Assembly (NCBI RefSeq): GCF_965638725.1
Contig: NC_134951.1
Location: 103,315,811-103,379,810 of the forward strand
Reading direction: 5' to 3'
DNA: 64,000 bases
DNA from: Aptenodytes patagonicus
Lineage: Eukaryota; Chordata; Aves; Sphenisciformes; Spheniscidae
Below, piece by piece: positions 1-12,427 of the stretch; positions within the stretch are counted from its first letter, which is position 1, and the number at the start of each line of letters is the position of its first letter. Position numbers and translations under genes: made by a program. The notes below the pieces were generated by a model. That model had not been told where the DNA came from. It ran no database searches and worked only from the letters and a program-made list of their open reading frames with translations.

Positions 1-3000
1 AAGTGTTTTTTCTAAACACCATCCTAGTAAATGAAGTGGAAACAAAATAATTGTGACTTCATTAAAACTCCTGATTTTTCTAAACAAACAAACCAACCAA
101 AATTATTTCCCTACCCCCATAGGAAACATTTATTATTCTTCAACTGATTGGCAGAGGGAACCTACACAATTGGCATTTTCTGCAAGAGTTTGAGAGGAAG
201 CCAGTATGGCATTCTTGCGAAATACAAGCATTTCAGGTAGGTGTGCTAACAGGTCCACTGAAAACAAACAAACAAAAAATTCCCCCTCAAATCAGCTATA
301 AGTCTGAACCACACAAAAAGACACCAGGTCATAAACCTTACATAAATTCAGTGTAAACTACCAGCTGATGTTTTTTTATCCAAGAGATTTATTTGTGCAC
401 CTGGCTTAAAAAGCCACCAAGATTTGGTGCACCGAGACCTGGAATTTTGTTAAAATGAAAACACAGTAAGTAGCTTATATATAGCATTTTAGCATTACAT
501 CTCTAGTAACATTTACAGTTTTTAAAAAGGAACAGTGACATAAATTCTGATTAGCACGTATCTTTTCAGTTCTGAACTGAAAAACCTCAATTTAAGCTAA
601 TTTTCTTTTAAAAAACTCTCCGGAATTACCCTCTCCCAGCTCTTTCAGCTAGAACTTACAGTTAGAATTGAACCCATTAGCCACTTTTGACTGCATAATT
701 ATGGCCAACCTTGCAATTTGATTATGAAGCCATCTAATGAGTCTGCACATAGACAACAAATTAAGTTAAATGGAGAAATAACAATAGCCTAAGAAAGCGT
801 ACAGTGGAGTCATTTTACAAACCTATTAGAGTGAAAAAGTACTTTGTGAATGCAATTCTCCCTATACAAAATTAGATCGTTAACCCCATGTCACTTTTTA
901 AAGCTGAGACTCAATGACTGGTGAGCTGACAACCCTGCATGATTTACAGCAAACTGTCTGCCATCTGCCCGATATTAATCATTTTAGTCTGCAAATTTGG
1001 AATAAGGCAATGCTGTTGCAACCTACAGTTGACTCCCTTATATTTTTGCTGAGTAACACAGCAAGGCACTCTTATTTAGGAGAGTGAGCTTGATATTTGA
1101 AAACAAAGTTAACGCCAAGGGAACAAGACTGAGCCTATCTGACTAGTCCAGTTAGTGCAGAATGATTTTTTTTTTTTATGTCTTTATAAACATGTTGCTT
1201 ATCTGACCAGCTGTTTAATCAGCCATAATTTCATCATAACTTCATGTGTATGGACAACTATAGGTACCTATAGGTACTACAGTTATCTAACTATAGGACA
1301 ACTGTAGTTAGCTATGAATAACCATCAGATTTACAAACACATGGAATAAGCAAGGGAGTTATTACACAGCAAGTATATAGGATACTACCTGCAAGTTCAT
1401 GATATTATGCATTTATGTTTCTAGAATCATGAGATTTTATAAGAATCTCACTTATTTAGAAAGTTTTTAAGGCTCAGCTCAGGCAGAGAGCTTGCAAACA
1501 TGAGAACAGTTTTTCCCAAAATTCATAAAATAGAAAGTAAATAAAATCCTATTAAAAAAAAAAATCCAGTTGTCCTAGGAACTAGCTAGTGATTTTGGAG
1601 TACTATGATTAACCATAACAACCCTGGCAGATTCTGCAGGACTGGGATTAAATGAAAAAAAAACAAAACAAAAAAACGTGCCGCTGCTATAGAAGTCAAC
1701 CAAATCATTAGAGAAATAAGAATGTGCCTTCCTGCAAGACTACGGCCCTGGTTCACTCTCCTCAAAACACCAAGCTTTAGATTCTAAAATGCAATGATAG
1801 GGGAAAACAGGATGAAGCAAAGCATGCAGGGAAATTTTGATACTTTAAGCAAAAATCTATTTCGGCTGTTAGAGCACAGCTTACCCCTCTCAACATTGGA
1901 TACACCAGTTCCTTGCTTCCTCAGGACACGAAGGCCTTCCCCAGCTACGGTCTTGTCCAAGATGTTTCTGAGCTACTCTGGGAACGAGGCGGGGGGGTCG
2001 CTATCTGACAGGATCTACATTTCAACATCCCCACCTCTGGGGCCAACACAAAACAAATACCATACAGAGCAGCCTGATCTTCTTGAATCCAGCCAAGGCC
2101 CCAGGAAAGTCCAGCAATGAGGAACTGACCTTTCCAAGAGGTTACTTTTGGAGACTCACGCTGCCACGCAATGTACGCTATGGGGCAGAGATGCTACTTG
2201 TGACATTGAGATAGCTTGTACTCTACAACAGTTTGTAGTGAAACACATGGAGCACGAATTGGAAGCATCCAATCTTAGAAAGACAACATCAACAGCTGGG
2301 ACACAGGCTTAGGAGCCACTTCCCCCCCCCCCCAATCAAAAGTATTGGGTTTCATTTCTACATTACACACAAATGCTGTTAGAAGTCAGATAGCTAGAGA
2401 TTCAAACACGGCTGCCAACCTGTATAAAGGTTTTCTGGCGATCCAAGAATACAAGGCTTTTTACTAACATAGTTGAGAAATGTTGAAGTTATGTATCTCA
2501 GATACAACTGTGATAGTTGTGTAATCAAAGGCCACTTAAAATTAGATACTAAGTTTGCTTTTCTGAATCTTGCTTCATCCAATCTATTTCATGATCATTT
2601 ATTTTCCTGTTGACAGTTGAGGTCAGTGCAAGAGCAGTAAGTCGTATCCCACACTTCAGGAGTTTATGCAATAACTGGCAACAGGACAATATTTCTGACA
2701 TCTGGGAACTAATTTGCAAGAAAAGCTAGTGAAATGAGACTATCCTGAGTTATAAACACAAGTCTAATGATATCTTCCAGCTTTGCAGATCACTTTTTAT
2801 AGAGTGGAAACTATGCAGTTATGTGTATAGTTTCAATTGTCATTACAAAGTCTTTCCTACACACAACACAATCAATGAAACAAACCATCAGTTTACAAGA
2901 TTCTCTAGAACACTTGAACAAGTTATAATACTGGAGAAACATTTAAAGAAAATGAATAATGAAACGTTATATCTCACACACACAAAGAAAAACAAACCAT

Positions 3001-3568
3001 GGAGACATTCAGCCCTAAAGACCCAGCTCTGTGTATTTTGGAATTTCTAAAAACCAGCAGCTGCGCTGAATAATTTTTCTGTTACAGCAGCAGACACTTA
3101 TGTGCAACCATTCGGTAACTGTAAAGTTATCTATTGTTTTGGATAAAGAATCTCATACATTTACCCAATTTTCCACTAGCCAGCCACCATACCTTGAAGT
3201 GTTATGAGCTACCTATACATCACAAAGTAACCTATAAAAGTACAGGCCCTTATGAGCCCAGTCTTCCCTCCACACAAAAACATTTCCAATGTAAGCACTT
3301 TGCTGGAATGCTAGATAAGGATAAAGATCCTTGCCCATCCGTTACAGTTGAGGCCCTTCCCTCAGGTTCCCATATCCCTCTTGTCATTAATTATGAAGTT
3401 AACTACTAGAATATCAAACACAAAAAGTTTATTATTGTGAAAAAACAATAGCTTTCCTTGCCAAAAAATCTGTTGAAGCCAATGAGAAACCTCAAGTGAC
3501 AAAGAAGCTCTCATACACAGGTCCAGCACAAATTCAGCATGCTCATTTTCAAGGAGGAACAGCAATCT
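1..3568. other. AT-rich non-coding DNA
   Basis: No exon, RNA gene or recognisable transposon was found here. The open frames are short and have no family resemblance that I can name. The stretch contains A and T runs (for example around 1167 and 1553), a C run near 2323, and a small cluster of palindromes near 1.25-1.32 kb listed separately. It could be intergenic DNA or a long 3' untranslated region of a gene outside the window; the sequence does not decide between these. Confidence 0.6.
1252..1318. repeat. Cluster of short palindromes and inverted repeats
   Basis: Positions 1258-1273 read CTATAGGTACCTATAG, a perfect 16-bp palindrome. Just after it, CTACAGTT (near 1278) and AACTGTAG (near 1309) form an 8-bp inverted repeat, and GGACAACT occurs twice (near 1252 and 1297). 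The block can fold into cruciform or hairpin shapes. No function is assigned. Confidence 0.6.
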
Positions 3569-3805
3569 TAGAATCATAGAATAGTTTGGGTTGGAAGGGA
3601 CCTTTAAAGGTCATCTAGTCCAACCCCCCTGCCATGGGCAGGGACATCTTCAACTAGATGAGGTTGCTCAGAGCCCCGTCCAACCTGACCTTGAATGTTT
3701 CCAGGGATGGGGCATCCACCACCTCTCTGGGCAACCTGTGCCAGTGCTTCACCACCCTCAGCATAAAAGTTTTCTTCCTTATATCTAGTCTAAATCTACC
3801 CCCCT

Positions 3806-5253
3806 TTAGTTTAAAGCCATTCCCCCTTGTCCTGTCGCAACAGGCCCTGCTAAGGGGTCTCCCTGGAGCCTTCTCTTCTCTAGGCTGAACAACCCCAACT
3901 CTCTCAGCCTTTCTTCACAGGAGACGCGCTCCATCCCCCTGATCATTTTTGTGGCCCTCCTCTGGACCCGCTCCAACAGGTCCGTGTCTTTCTTATGCTG
4001 AGGGCTCCAGAGCTGGGCACAGTACTCTGGGTGGGGTCTCACCAGAGCAGAGTAGAGGGGCAGAATCACCTCCCTCCACCTGCTGGCCACGCTTCTTCGG
4101 ATGCAGCCCAGGATACGACTGGCCTTCTGGGCTATGAGCACACATTGCTGGCTCATGTCCAGCTTTTCATCCACCAGTCCCCCCAAGTCCTTCTCGGCAG
4201 GGCTGCTCTCAATCCCTTCATCCCCCAGCCTGTATTGATACCGGGGGTTGCCCCGACCCACGTGCAGGACCTTGCACTTGGCCTTGTTGAACCTCATGAG
4301 GTTCACACAGGCCCACCTCTCAAGCCTGTCCAGGTCCCTCTGGATGGCATCCCGTCCCTCCGGCGTGTCGACCGCACCACTCAGCTTGGTGCCACATGCA
4401 AACTTGCTGAGGGTGCACTCGATCCCACTGTCTATGGCATTGATGAAGATATTAAACAGTACCGGTCCCAATACGGACCCCTGTGGGACACCACTCATCA
4501 CCAACCTCCTTCTGGACATTGAGCCGTTGACCACTACCCTCTGGATGCAACCATCTAACCAATTCCTCATCCACCGGACAGTCCACCCATCAAATCCACA
4601 CCTTTCCAGTTTAGAGAGAAGGATGTTGTGGGGGACCGTGTCAAAGGCCTTACAGAGGTCCAGATAGATGACATCTGTAGCCCTTCCCATGTCCCCTGAC
4701 ATAGTCACTCCATCATAGAAGGCCACTAGGTTAGTCAGGCAGGACTTGCCCTTGGTGAAGCCATGCTGGCTGTCTCGAATCACCTCCCTGTTTTCCATGT
4801 GCCTTAGCATAGCTTCCAGGAGGATCTGTTCCATGATCTTCCCAGGCACAGAGGTGAGACTGAGTGGCCTGTAGTCCCCGGGGTCTTCCTTTTTTCCCTT
4901 TTTAAAAATGGGGGTTATGTTTCCCCTTTTCCAGCCAGTGGGAACTTCACCAGACTGCCACACGACTTCTCAAATATGATGGATAGTGGCTTAGCAACTT
5001 CATCTGCCAGTTCCTTCAGGACCTGCGGATGGATCTCATCAGGTCCCATGGGCTTGTGCACCTTCAGATGCCTCAGATGGTCTCGAACCTGATCATCTCC
5101 CACAGTGGGCGGCTCTTCATTCTCCCAGTCCCCGCCTTTGCCTTGTGCGGCTTGGGTGGTGAGGCTCAAGCACTTGCCAGTGAAGACTGAGGCAAAAAAG
5201 CCATTGAGTACCTCCACCTTCTCTATATCCCAGGTAACCAGGTCTCCTGTTTC
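3806..5253 (-). pseudogene. CR1 ORF2 reverse transcriptase region, broken
   Basis: The minus-strand reading contains ordered reverse transcriptase motifs. [19 protein letters not shown] comes first, then motif A ([14 protein letters not shown]) with its aspartates kept, then [18 protein letters not shown]. The motif C position reads [12 protein letters not shown], where active CR1 copies have FADD, so the paired catalytic aspartates are lost. A frameshift near 4960 separates the RT core from the upstream part ending in IIFEKS. An in-frame TGA lies near 5250. Near 3855-3880 the copy lacks about 55 nt compared with the second CR1 fragment in this window. The product would have copied element RNA into DNA; this copy cannot. 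Confidence 0.93.
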
Positions 5254-5256
5254 ATT

Positions 5257-6390
5257 TCAGAGAGGGCCCACATTTTCCCTCATCTTCCTTTTATCCCCGA
5301 CGTACCTATAGAATCTTTTCTTGTTGCCCTTGATGTCCCTGGCCAGATTTAATTCTATCAGGGCTTTAGCTTTCCTAGCCTGATCCCTGGCTGCTTGGAC
5401 AATGTCTCTGTATTCCTCCCAGGCTACCTGCCCTTGCTTCCACCCTCTGTAGGCTTCCTTTTTGTGTTTGAGTTTGTCCAGGAGCTCCTTGTTCATCCAT
5501 GCAGGCCTCCTGGTGTTTTTGCCTGACTTCCTCTTTGTTGGGATGCATCGCTCCTGAGCTTGGAGGAGGTGATCCTTGAATATTACCCAGCTTTCTTGGG
5601 CCCCTCTTCCCTCCAGGGCTTTGTCCCATGGCACTCTACCAAGCAGATCCCTGGAGGGGCCAAAGTCTGCTCTCCTGAAGTCCAGGGTAGTGAGCTTGCT
5701 GTGAGCCCTCCTCGGTGCCCTAAGGATCTTGAACTCCACCATTTTGTGGTCACTGCAGCCCAGGCTGCCCTTGAGCTTCACATTCCCCACCAGCCCCTCC
5801 TTGTTGGTGAAAACAAGGTCCAGCATAGCACCTCTCCTCGTTGGCTCCTCTACCACTTGGAGAAGGAAGTTATCATCGACGCATTCCAAGAACCTCCCGG
5901 ATTGCTTATGCCCTGCCATGTTGTCCCTCCAACAGATGTCGGGGTGGTTGAAGTCCCCCATGAGGACCAGGGCTTCTGAGCGTGAGGCTGCTCCTATCTG
6001 TCTATAGAGGGCCTCATCCGCTCGGTTTTCCTGGTCGGGTGGCCTGTAGCAGACGTCCACCATACGTCACCTGTCCCTGCCTTCCCTTTAATTCTGACCC
6101 ACAAACTCTCGGTCGGCTCCTCATCCACCCCAGGCAGAGCTCCGTGCACTCCAGCTGGTCATTGACATAGAGGGTGACACCTCCTCCTTGTCTCCCCTGC
6201 CTGTCCTTCTCGTCTCCCCTGCCTGTCCTTCCTAAAGAGCCTGCATCCCTCCATCCCAACACTCCAATCACAGGAGCCATCCCACCACATCTCCGCAATG
6301 CCAATAAGGTCGTAGCCCTGCAGGCATGCGCACATCTCTAACTCCTCATTTATTCCCCATGCTATGTGCGTTTGCATAGAGGCATTTAAG
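5257..6390 (-). pseudogene. CR1 ORF2 endonuclease region, broken
   Basis: The minus-strand frames carry the exonuclease-endonuclease-phosphatase fold pieces of CR1 ORF2: GYDLIGIAEMWWDGS near 6.3 kb, then [19 protein letters not shown] and [13 protein letters not shown], then [12 protein letters not shown] near 5.7 kb. In family terms, the GDFN and SDH motifs belong to the nicking endonuclease that primes integration. The reading frame changes near 6060 and again near 6.2 kb, where a short tandem duplication lies, so no intact protein can be made. The region upstream of about 6.32 kb is recognisable in CR1 only if further frame changes are allowed. Confidence 0.9.
6190..6231. repeat. 22-bp tandem duplication inside the CR1 copy
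   Basis: GTCTCCCCTGCCTGTCCTTC occurs at 6190 and again at 6212 with a period of 22 bp. Because 22 is not a multiple of three, the duplication shifts the endonuclease frame. This explains why two overlapping frames share nearly the same peptide here. Confidence 0.85.
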
Positions 6391-9300
6391 TTGGCCTGGT
6401 ACCACCCTGCAGCAGATCAGCAGCTTGGAGCAGCTGGTTCTGCAGGCTATATTATACTGTACACTCTTCTTGGATTTCTACTTCAGTTGATTTTGATTCC
6501 TTAACAGATGTCCTGACTGCATTTGCAGTTTGAAGCTGTCTGAAGGAAAGCTACCCAAGAAACCTTTGCTGCCTGCTTTGCAGGAACCTCAGCAGACCAC
6601 TCTAGAAAGCGTCATGCTATCTTGGCAGCTGTCGCACACAAAAAACAGCAGCACATTACTGCTTTCCCACATGGAAGCAAGCCATCTTTCTGCTCCTGTT
6701 CACTCAGGAGTGACACCATCTTGTGTGTCATCACATCAAGCAGTGACACGACACTGAACCTCACTCCAATGCTGAGCTCAGTTATCAGCCATGCAAAAGA
6801 AAAACATAAGGGAAGGAGTACCCATGATGTGCTTAGCTCATCGCTTTACTCTTTCAGATTGAATATAGGCATTCTTCGATGTCAGTTTGCCCTTTTCAGT
6901 ATCTTTTTTTCAGGAACAGGGATCCTGGAACAGAGCTGAGCCTGCACTCTCCTCCCAACTCTTACACGCTACAGTTCTGGAGCCCTAAGTATGGATGTCC
7001 AAGGCTTTGTTCAGGATCTTTACACTGAGGGCACAGCTGTTGAGCGGTCCCCAGTTTCTGGGTCTTCAAGGAGATATTGTTCATCATCTTGAATGTCATG
7101 CATGCTGATTGCTGCTCTCCTCGTACCCTACAGTAGCAATGAGGTTAACAGCCTCCTGATCCTGCTGCTGTGTTACTCTGCTGGCAGAGCAGCTCCAGCC
7201 TCTCTCATGGCACAAGCCGATGACTGCGATTTCCTCCGTGCCCTAGGTGGATTTTCTGAGAAGCCCAGGTGTTGAAGACCTGAGTGGACAATTAGAAAGG
7301 GGGACAATAAAAAGTGGTCTTTTGTGGAGACAAAATGTTCAGTAATGGACTTGGAAAGGGGCAAGGGCAATGGAAGGTGCACATAAAAAAAAGAGGAAAT
7401 ACAGACATGAAGGAACAGCAGACCTGCTGCTAGAAGATAGCAAGTATAAAGGTGCCTATGTCATTTGGCTCTTTTAACAGTGTAAGAAGCCTTCTCAGAT
7501 TAACTCAAGAGCTTTGCATCTGTACACATGTTCAGGATAAGCTACAGGACTTCACTTATTTGGATCCCACGCATTGATTTGGACCCTTATATGCCCAATG
7601 TGTGCAGCCAGAAAAGAATCTCTTTTGGTTTCACTCCAAAAGAATGTATCTTATGCATACTTGAAACACTCTGCAGTCCAAACTCTATTCCCACTCACAT
7701 CTTTTAGTCCTGTACAAGAATCAAACACGCATAAAGACAGATACATAAATATATTTATAAGGGAACGTTACCATCTTTATAACTGTTTCAGTTCTTTAAC
7801 ATGCTTTCAAAAAATCAGCACAGATGACCAGGAGATTGGTCTATTGTATTGTTCTTCATCTACTGAGATGATAAAGCACCTACAGGGTCCTTAACACATG
7901 CCAGAAAGCACAGGTCATTCTGTATGTATACTGCATGCTTCAAATGTCAGAGGGTTGGGGAGACTTTGTGATAAATTAATATTTTCATGCTAGGGAACTG
8001 ACCACCGCTTCCTTCCTGAAAGCCTTCAGTGAATCAAAATGATGAGGGTTCCCAATTAAGTCACAGATCAGCAAAACCTTAAGAAATTAGTGTGTTCGTG
8101 CTACGAGAATGCCAGACTCACTAATACAGCCCCTTTATTTTGCATCATTCATGAACTCTGAATCAAGATGCTGTACAGCAGGTGGAGATATCCGTATGAC
8201 TTGGTCTGAAGTAATAGTTTTATTTTAACAATAACACTCTCATGCCAAGTGAAACTCTGTGTTGCTCATTTAAGAATAAGGGTTCTTCCTTCTTCTAACC
8301 CTTTCTTGGCAACCGCATATGTACATCCCACAAAGAAAGTAATTGGTTTTTGTTTCTCCACTGTTCAACCTGTCATCCCCATAATGAATTCAAGGGATGG
8401 TGCTTTTCCATGACAATTGAATATTGACTTTTTTTTTTTTAAATACAGTAGCGTACCGATAAAATTGGGGAAGCTCATGATCTGGAAAGCTACTCTAAGT
8501 TGTTATGATGTTACTCTTGATGTATCTAGAAATATGAAATTCTAAAACAATATGAAGTTGGGCCTACTTTAAGTAGTGTACCAGTTACAAGTTATGTTTG
8601 GAATGTTATCAAATTGTTCCATTATAAATAAATAATTTTTTAAAACATATTTAAAAGCAAAGATATGCTTTCAAGTTATCTCTTGATATTCTTGAGTTGG
8701 GTGGAGAACTACACTGAGCACAGACAACTAGTGATTTCCAAATCTTTAAAAAAATTAATTGAATAATTTTTCTGTAGAAAGTGAAAACAAAATTCATCTA
8801 TCACCCCAAAAGTAACTGCTATTTTGATCTACTAGGGAATCGCTGCCCCTAATAAAACAGGTAACAGTTTTTCCATACCAACTTGATCAATCTTGCTTAG
8901 CTCAGTTTTTATCTAGTTAGTTTCAGCTGTGTTTAGAATACAGGTTTCGTTATGCCAAGAGGATCTTTTTGTTCCTGTTTTGTTCATTTTTTGCATGGGA
9001 GTTTCCTGGCAATCATTTAATTCTCTCATCTATTATAAGAATTTTGTCATCTTAGATACGTTTCCTACCACTGAGTCAGCTCTCTCTGCTATGATTACAG
9101 AGTTTTAAAAATCAGGGCATAACTCCTTACTCTCCAACTGTAAAACATCCTGCTTCTACACACAAAGACCTATTAATGCATGCATAATAGATGATGTGCT
9201 TTTTTTTCCAAGGAAGCTATAAAATAGTAATAAATTTGCATTATTAGTGTACAGTTTTTGTTGTACTGTAAAACTGAAAGCCACCCTCCTCCTGCATAAT

Positions 9301-9624
9301 CTTAAATTAATCTTCAGATTCCAAACAGTTTTCATTTCATCCTTTGTCACCTTAAGAAATGACAGCCAGAGTAATCTTCCCCTCCTTAACAAATTTCAGA
9401 TAATTCTTGACAGAGGCTGATTTGCTAACAAGTTCTTTAAATCGGGCAAGAACAAGTCACCAGCCATTGGGAGAAAGATAGAAATGGTTCTACAATTCCA
9501 CAAATTAGAACAGAAGTGGGGGTACTTGGTATCTGCTAGAGGGTACTCCTTGGAATGCTTTCTTTTCCCAGTTTCTTAGTTTGTTTTCCCTCAGTGGATG
9601 ATTAACTAATTCAGGGCCACAGTA

Positions 9625-9647
9625 AGAGAGGAGAGAGAGAGAGAGAG
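9625..9647. repeat. (GA)n microsatellite
   Basis: An almost uninterrupted AG/GA dinucleotide run is followed by CGCACGC. It is a simple sequence repeat with no other visible content. Confidence 0.85.
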
Positions 9648-10354
9648 CGCACGCAAAAGCACTTGCCTCAGAATAAAGCATTAACCAGACAGAGGTCACA
9701 AGCAAGGTGCCAGCCAGTGAGTGCCCACCATATGATCCCCTTCTGATTAGACTTACTGCAGGTTTCGTTGCACATGCTGGTCATCAGTAAGTGTGCAAAC
9801 TAAGTCTAGATGGCACATGTAGTGCACCTGATGGATCACACTGTACAGCAAAGTAACTCCCTGCTGAACAGTTTACCGGCACCTATTCAGTATTCCTTCC
9901 TCTGTACATTTGCCTTTCCCCTATTGCTTCAATCAATGCTATATATTGGGACTTTGTTTACAAAACAAAGCTGAAAGCTGATTTTTTGCTTCCATATTAG
10001 AAAGAAACCATTAGATGAATTTTGGAATAGAAATAGAAGTGAGCATTTCCTTCAAACCATTCACAATATGACACAAGGAGCTTTACAAAGTACACTTGTT
10101 CGGGATAGGGAGGGAAACAAAAACAAGATATATCATCTCTGTTTAGTTGTTTCTACGGAATGAATTAGTAAGAATACTTTTTCCTGTAGTTTTTTCCAAG
10201 CTTCATTAAAAAAAAAGAAACCACTTTATCAATACCCTACTCTACTATTTTTGTACTACACTTCCCATGTTACAAGAGTTGAAAAAGTGAGGAACAACTA
10301 TCATAACTAATTCCAGCAAAGGAAAAGAAGAAAAAAAAAAAAGGGCAGGTGTGT

Positions 10355-10475
10355 CTCAAACATTTCCAACAGAAGAGGTATAAAGGTAGAGGGGTCTGTC
10401 TCCATTTTAGTTTTTCCTATGTGTTTAGATTTGAAGGTTTGTTATATTAGAAACACAAAATCCAAACTGAAACAC
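10355..10475. repeat. Diverged repeat, copy A
   Basis: This segment aligns with copy B about 480 bp downstream. Both contain AGAAGAGGTATAAAG followed by TAGAGG, TCTGT, CCATT and TTTAGAT in the same order and spacing, with small indels. It is either an old local duplication or two hits of an old interspersed repeat that I cannot name. Confidence 0.6.
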
Positions 10476-10834
10476 AATGATTAGAGAAATCCTTAAAATA
10501 CTTCTGCTCTCAAAAATGGACACAAGACAAACACTTGCAAACAATTTATTACCAAAAAAGTAACTTAGATACAGCAGTCTGCGATCAGTGGAAGGTTTAT
10601 AACAGTCCCTGGTGCACAAGGATGTCATCACACATGAATTGAAGTACTGCATCTTTGCAGAAGCTGACCAAGAAAGGTGGTCATGGTGGGGAGGTCCATC
10701 TTTTTTTCCCCCCTTTTAAAAGGTCATCAGTGTTAACCCAAATATTCTGCAAGTGTTGCATGGCTCAGACTGTTACAATAAGTAGGCTTTTTTGGTTTTA
10801 AATTGTTATGAGTTTTCAGCATAGGAGTGCATCT

Positions 10835-10945
10835 CTTGTAAACTTTTCCAGTAGAAGAGGTATAAAGCTAGAGGTCTGTTCCCATTCTAACCATGCCCAG
10901 GGATTTAGATTGCACACAATCCAGTCCGAATTCAAACCCTGAAGT
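10835..10945. repeat. Diverged repeat, copy B
   Basis: This is the partner of copy A at 10,355, in the same orientation. It shares AGAAGAGGTATAAAG and the following landmarks, and continues with an ACACAA-TCCA-rich segment that also has a counterpart in copy A. On the minus strand it lies inside a 75-codon open frame (10,816-11,043), which looks incidental because copy A reads differently. Confidence 0.6.
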
Positions 10946-12427
10946 TTATCTTTCTCCACCAGTTCAAAATGTGGTGACTTGGTGGACATTTCACAAAAGA
11001 CAACTTCTATTTCTCCTGTAAGAAGACAGATGACTTCAAGCATAAAAGATTTGGTGCTACCAAAGATGAACTAAAACAATTAACAACTTCATTTCAACAT
11101 GCTTATAAAAAAAGTTTAAGGAACCTAACTATAAAGACTGCTAATTTTAAAGTGCTAAATACCTTTAGAAATCCTATGGAACCTTGGTTTAAATACACAG
11201 CAGTAAGTTGCCTTTTTTTTTTTAAACACAAAATAATTCTAGTATACATTTATGTGTTTGCACAGCTTTCACTGAGTTCAATCTTAAACCTACTTATAAA
11301 TGTATGCCTTACACACTTCACATCCACCTCCTTTCATTGTTAGGTGGGAGACACAGTGTTGCAGGTCACCCCTCAGTATTAGAGTTTGACCATCTGTGTG
11401 CTTGATCCGCTCTCTATGAAAAAATCCTAGTGTGATAAGTATGCCCTTATGAACGCAAAGTACTCTTAGAAAAGTAAATAACAGACTTAAGCACAACAGA
11501 AACCTAAGTGCATGCCCATTACAATCCAGGTGCCGTTCATATCTGAAACCAAATTCACTCCCACTTAACAATACAGAGAACAGGAAACAGTCTGTCTTGC
11601 ATTTAAAAAGAAAGTTACTTTATAATTTGTCCCAAATCTATTCCTCAGCTGAACAAAACTTCTCGGAGTAGGACAGAAGTATCAAACAAGCTGGGAAAGC
11701 AATGCTTATTCAAAGCTCCACACAAAGATCTGCAAGATTAAAAACTCTAATCCAACCATGCTTCAGAGCAAAATATTCTTTGTGCTCTCATTTGAAATAT
11801 TCTTCTACAGAATTGAAAAAACCTTAAGATTGCAAAGGCCGGGGGGGGAAGTCTATGCTATGAGCATTTGAAGCCTTCAGGTTTCCTGACCTGTCAGATT
11901 AGTTTGCTATAAGTGAATTGTGCTTATTGCCAATTGAAGATGCTGAAGACTGCCTCTAGGATTTCTCTATCACACCAAATTTTTTTCTCACAGTGGCATA
12001 ACACTTTTTCCAGGGTTTTTTCTCACCTCCCTACTCTCCAACACCTATAAATACAGCACAGCTTTCAGCAAACACTCTCATTGAAAGTCTCCTACTGTAG
12101 AATGACTTTTTGGTCAAGTGCTAGTCTCACATGCACACTGGCAAAAAAGGAGTCTGAAAAGCACAGCTGGATTGAACTCAAAAGAAATCTTCAGGTACTC
12201 ATCATGTGCCTTACAGTTTTAGGTGTGTTTTGTTTTCAGGAGGTGAAGTGAGCAAGGGGACTTATTAAGAGGTTTATATGAAACAAAAATTCATTCAACA
12301 AAATTCTAATGACTTCAGCATTAATAGGAGACTTAAAGAGGTTGCCTGAAGTCAGTGAAGTTACATTAAAAAAGGTAATTCTTCCCTTCATTATCTATAT
12401 TTAATTTAGATTTTAACTCATTTTAAG

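Larger units (their letters stand above)
3569..6400 (-). mobile_element. CR1 LINE (non-LTR retrotransposon), 5'-truncated, degraded
   Basis: Read on the minus strand, this is a CR1 element. Its 3' end (window position about 3569) carries the CR1 tail of ATTCTATG-type octamers, preceded by the usual bird CR1 3' sequence with the phrase TTCCAACCCAAACTATTC. Upstream are a reverse transcriptase region and an apurinic endonuclease region. The homology fades near 6.40 kb, so about 2.8 kb of the family's roughly 4.5 kb is present and ORF1 and the 5' end are missing, as is usual after incomplete reverse transcription. Frameshifts, a stop, a changed catalytic motif and an internal deletion show it is inactive. 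The 5' boundary is approximate. Confidence 0.95.
6401..12427. other. Gene-poor AT-rich DNA
   Basis: No exon or RNA gene was recognised. Visible items are homopolymer runs (8441-8452 T, 10330 A), a GA microsatellite near 9625-9647, and two diverged copies of an approximately 100-bp segment near 10.36 and 10.84 kb, listed separately. Short open frames in both strands have no composition or motif that marks them as coding. Confidence 0.55.

Noticed and set aside
3949-6170. Plus-strand open frames over the CR1 element
   Set aside because: They are antisense shadows of the CR1 endonuclease and reverse transcriptase regions.
10816-11043. 75-codon minus-strand frame that looks protein-like
   Set aside because: It overlaps repeat copy B, and the matching segment in copy A reads a different peptide, so coding function is unlikely.
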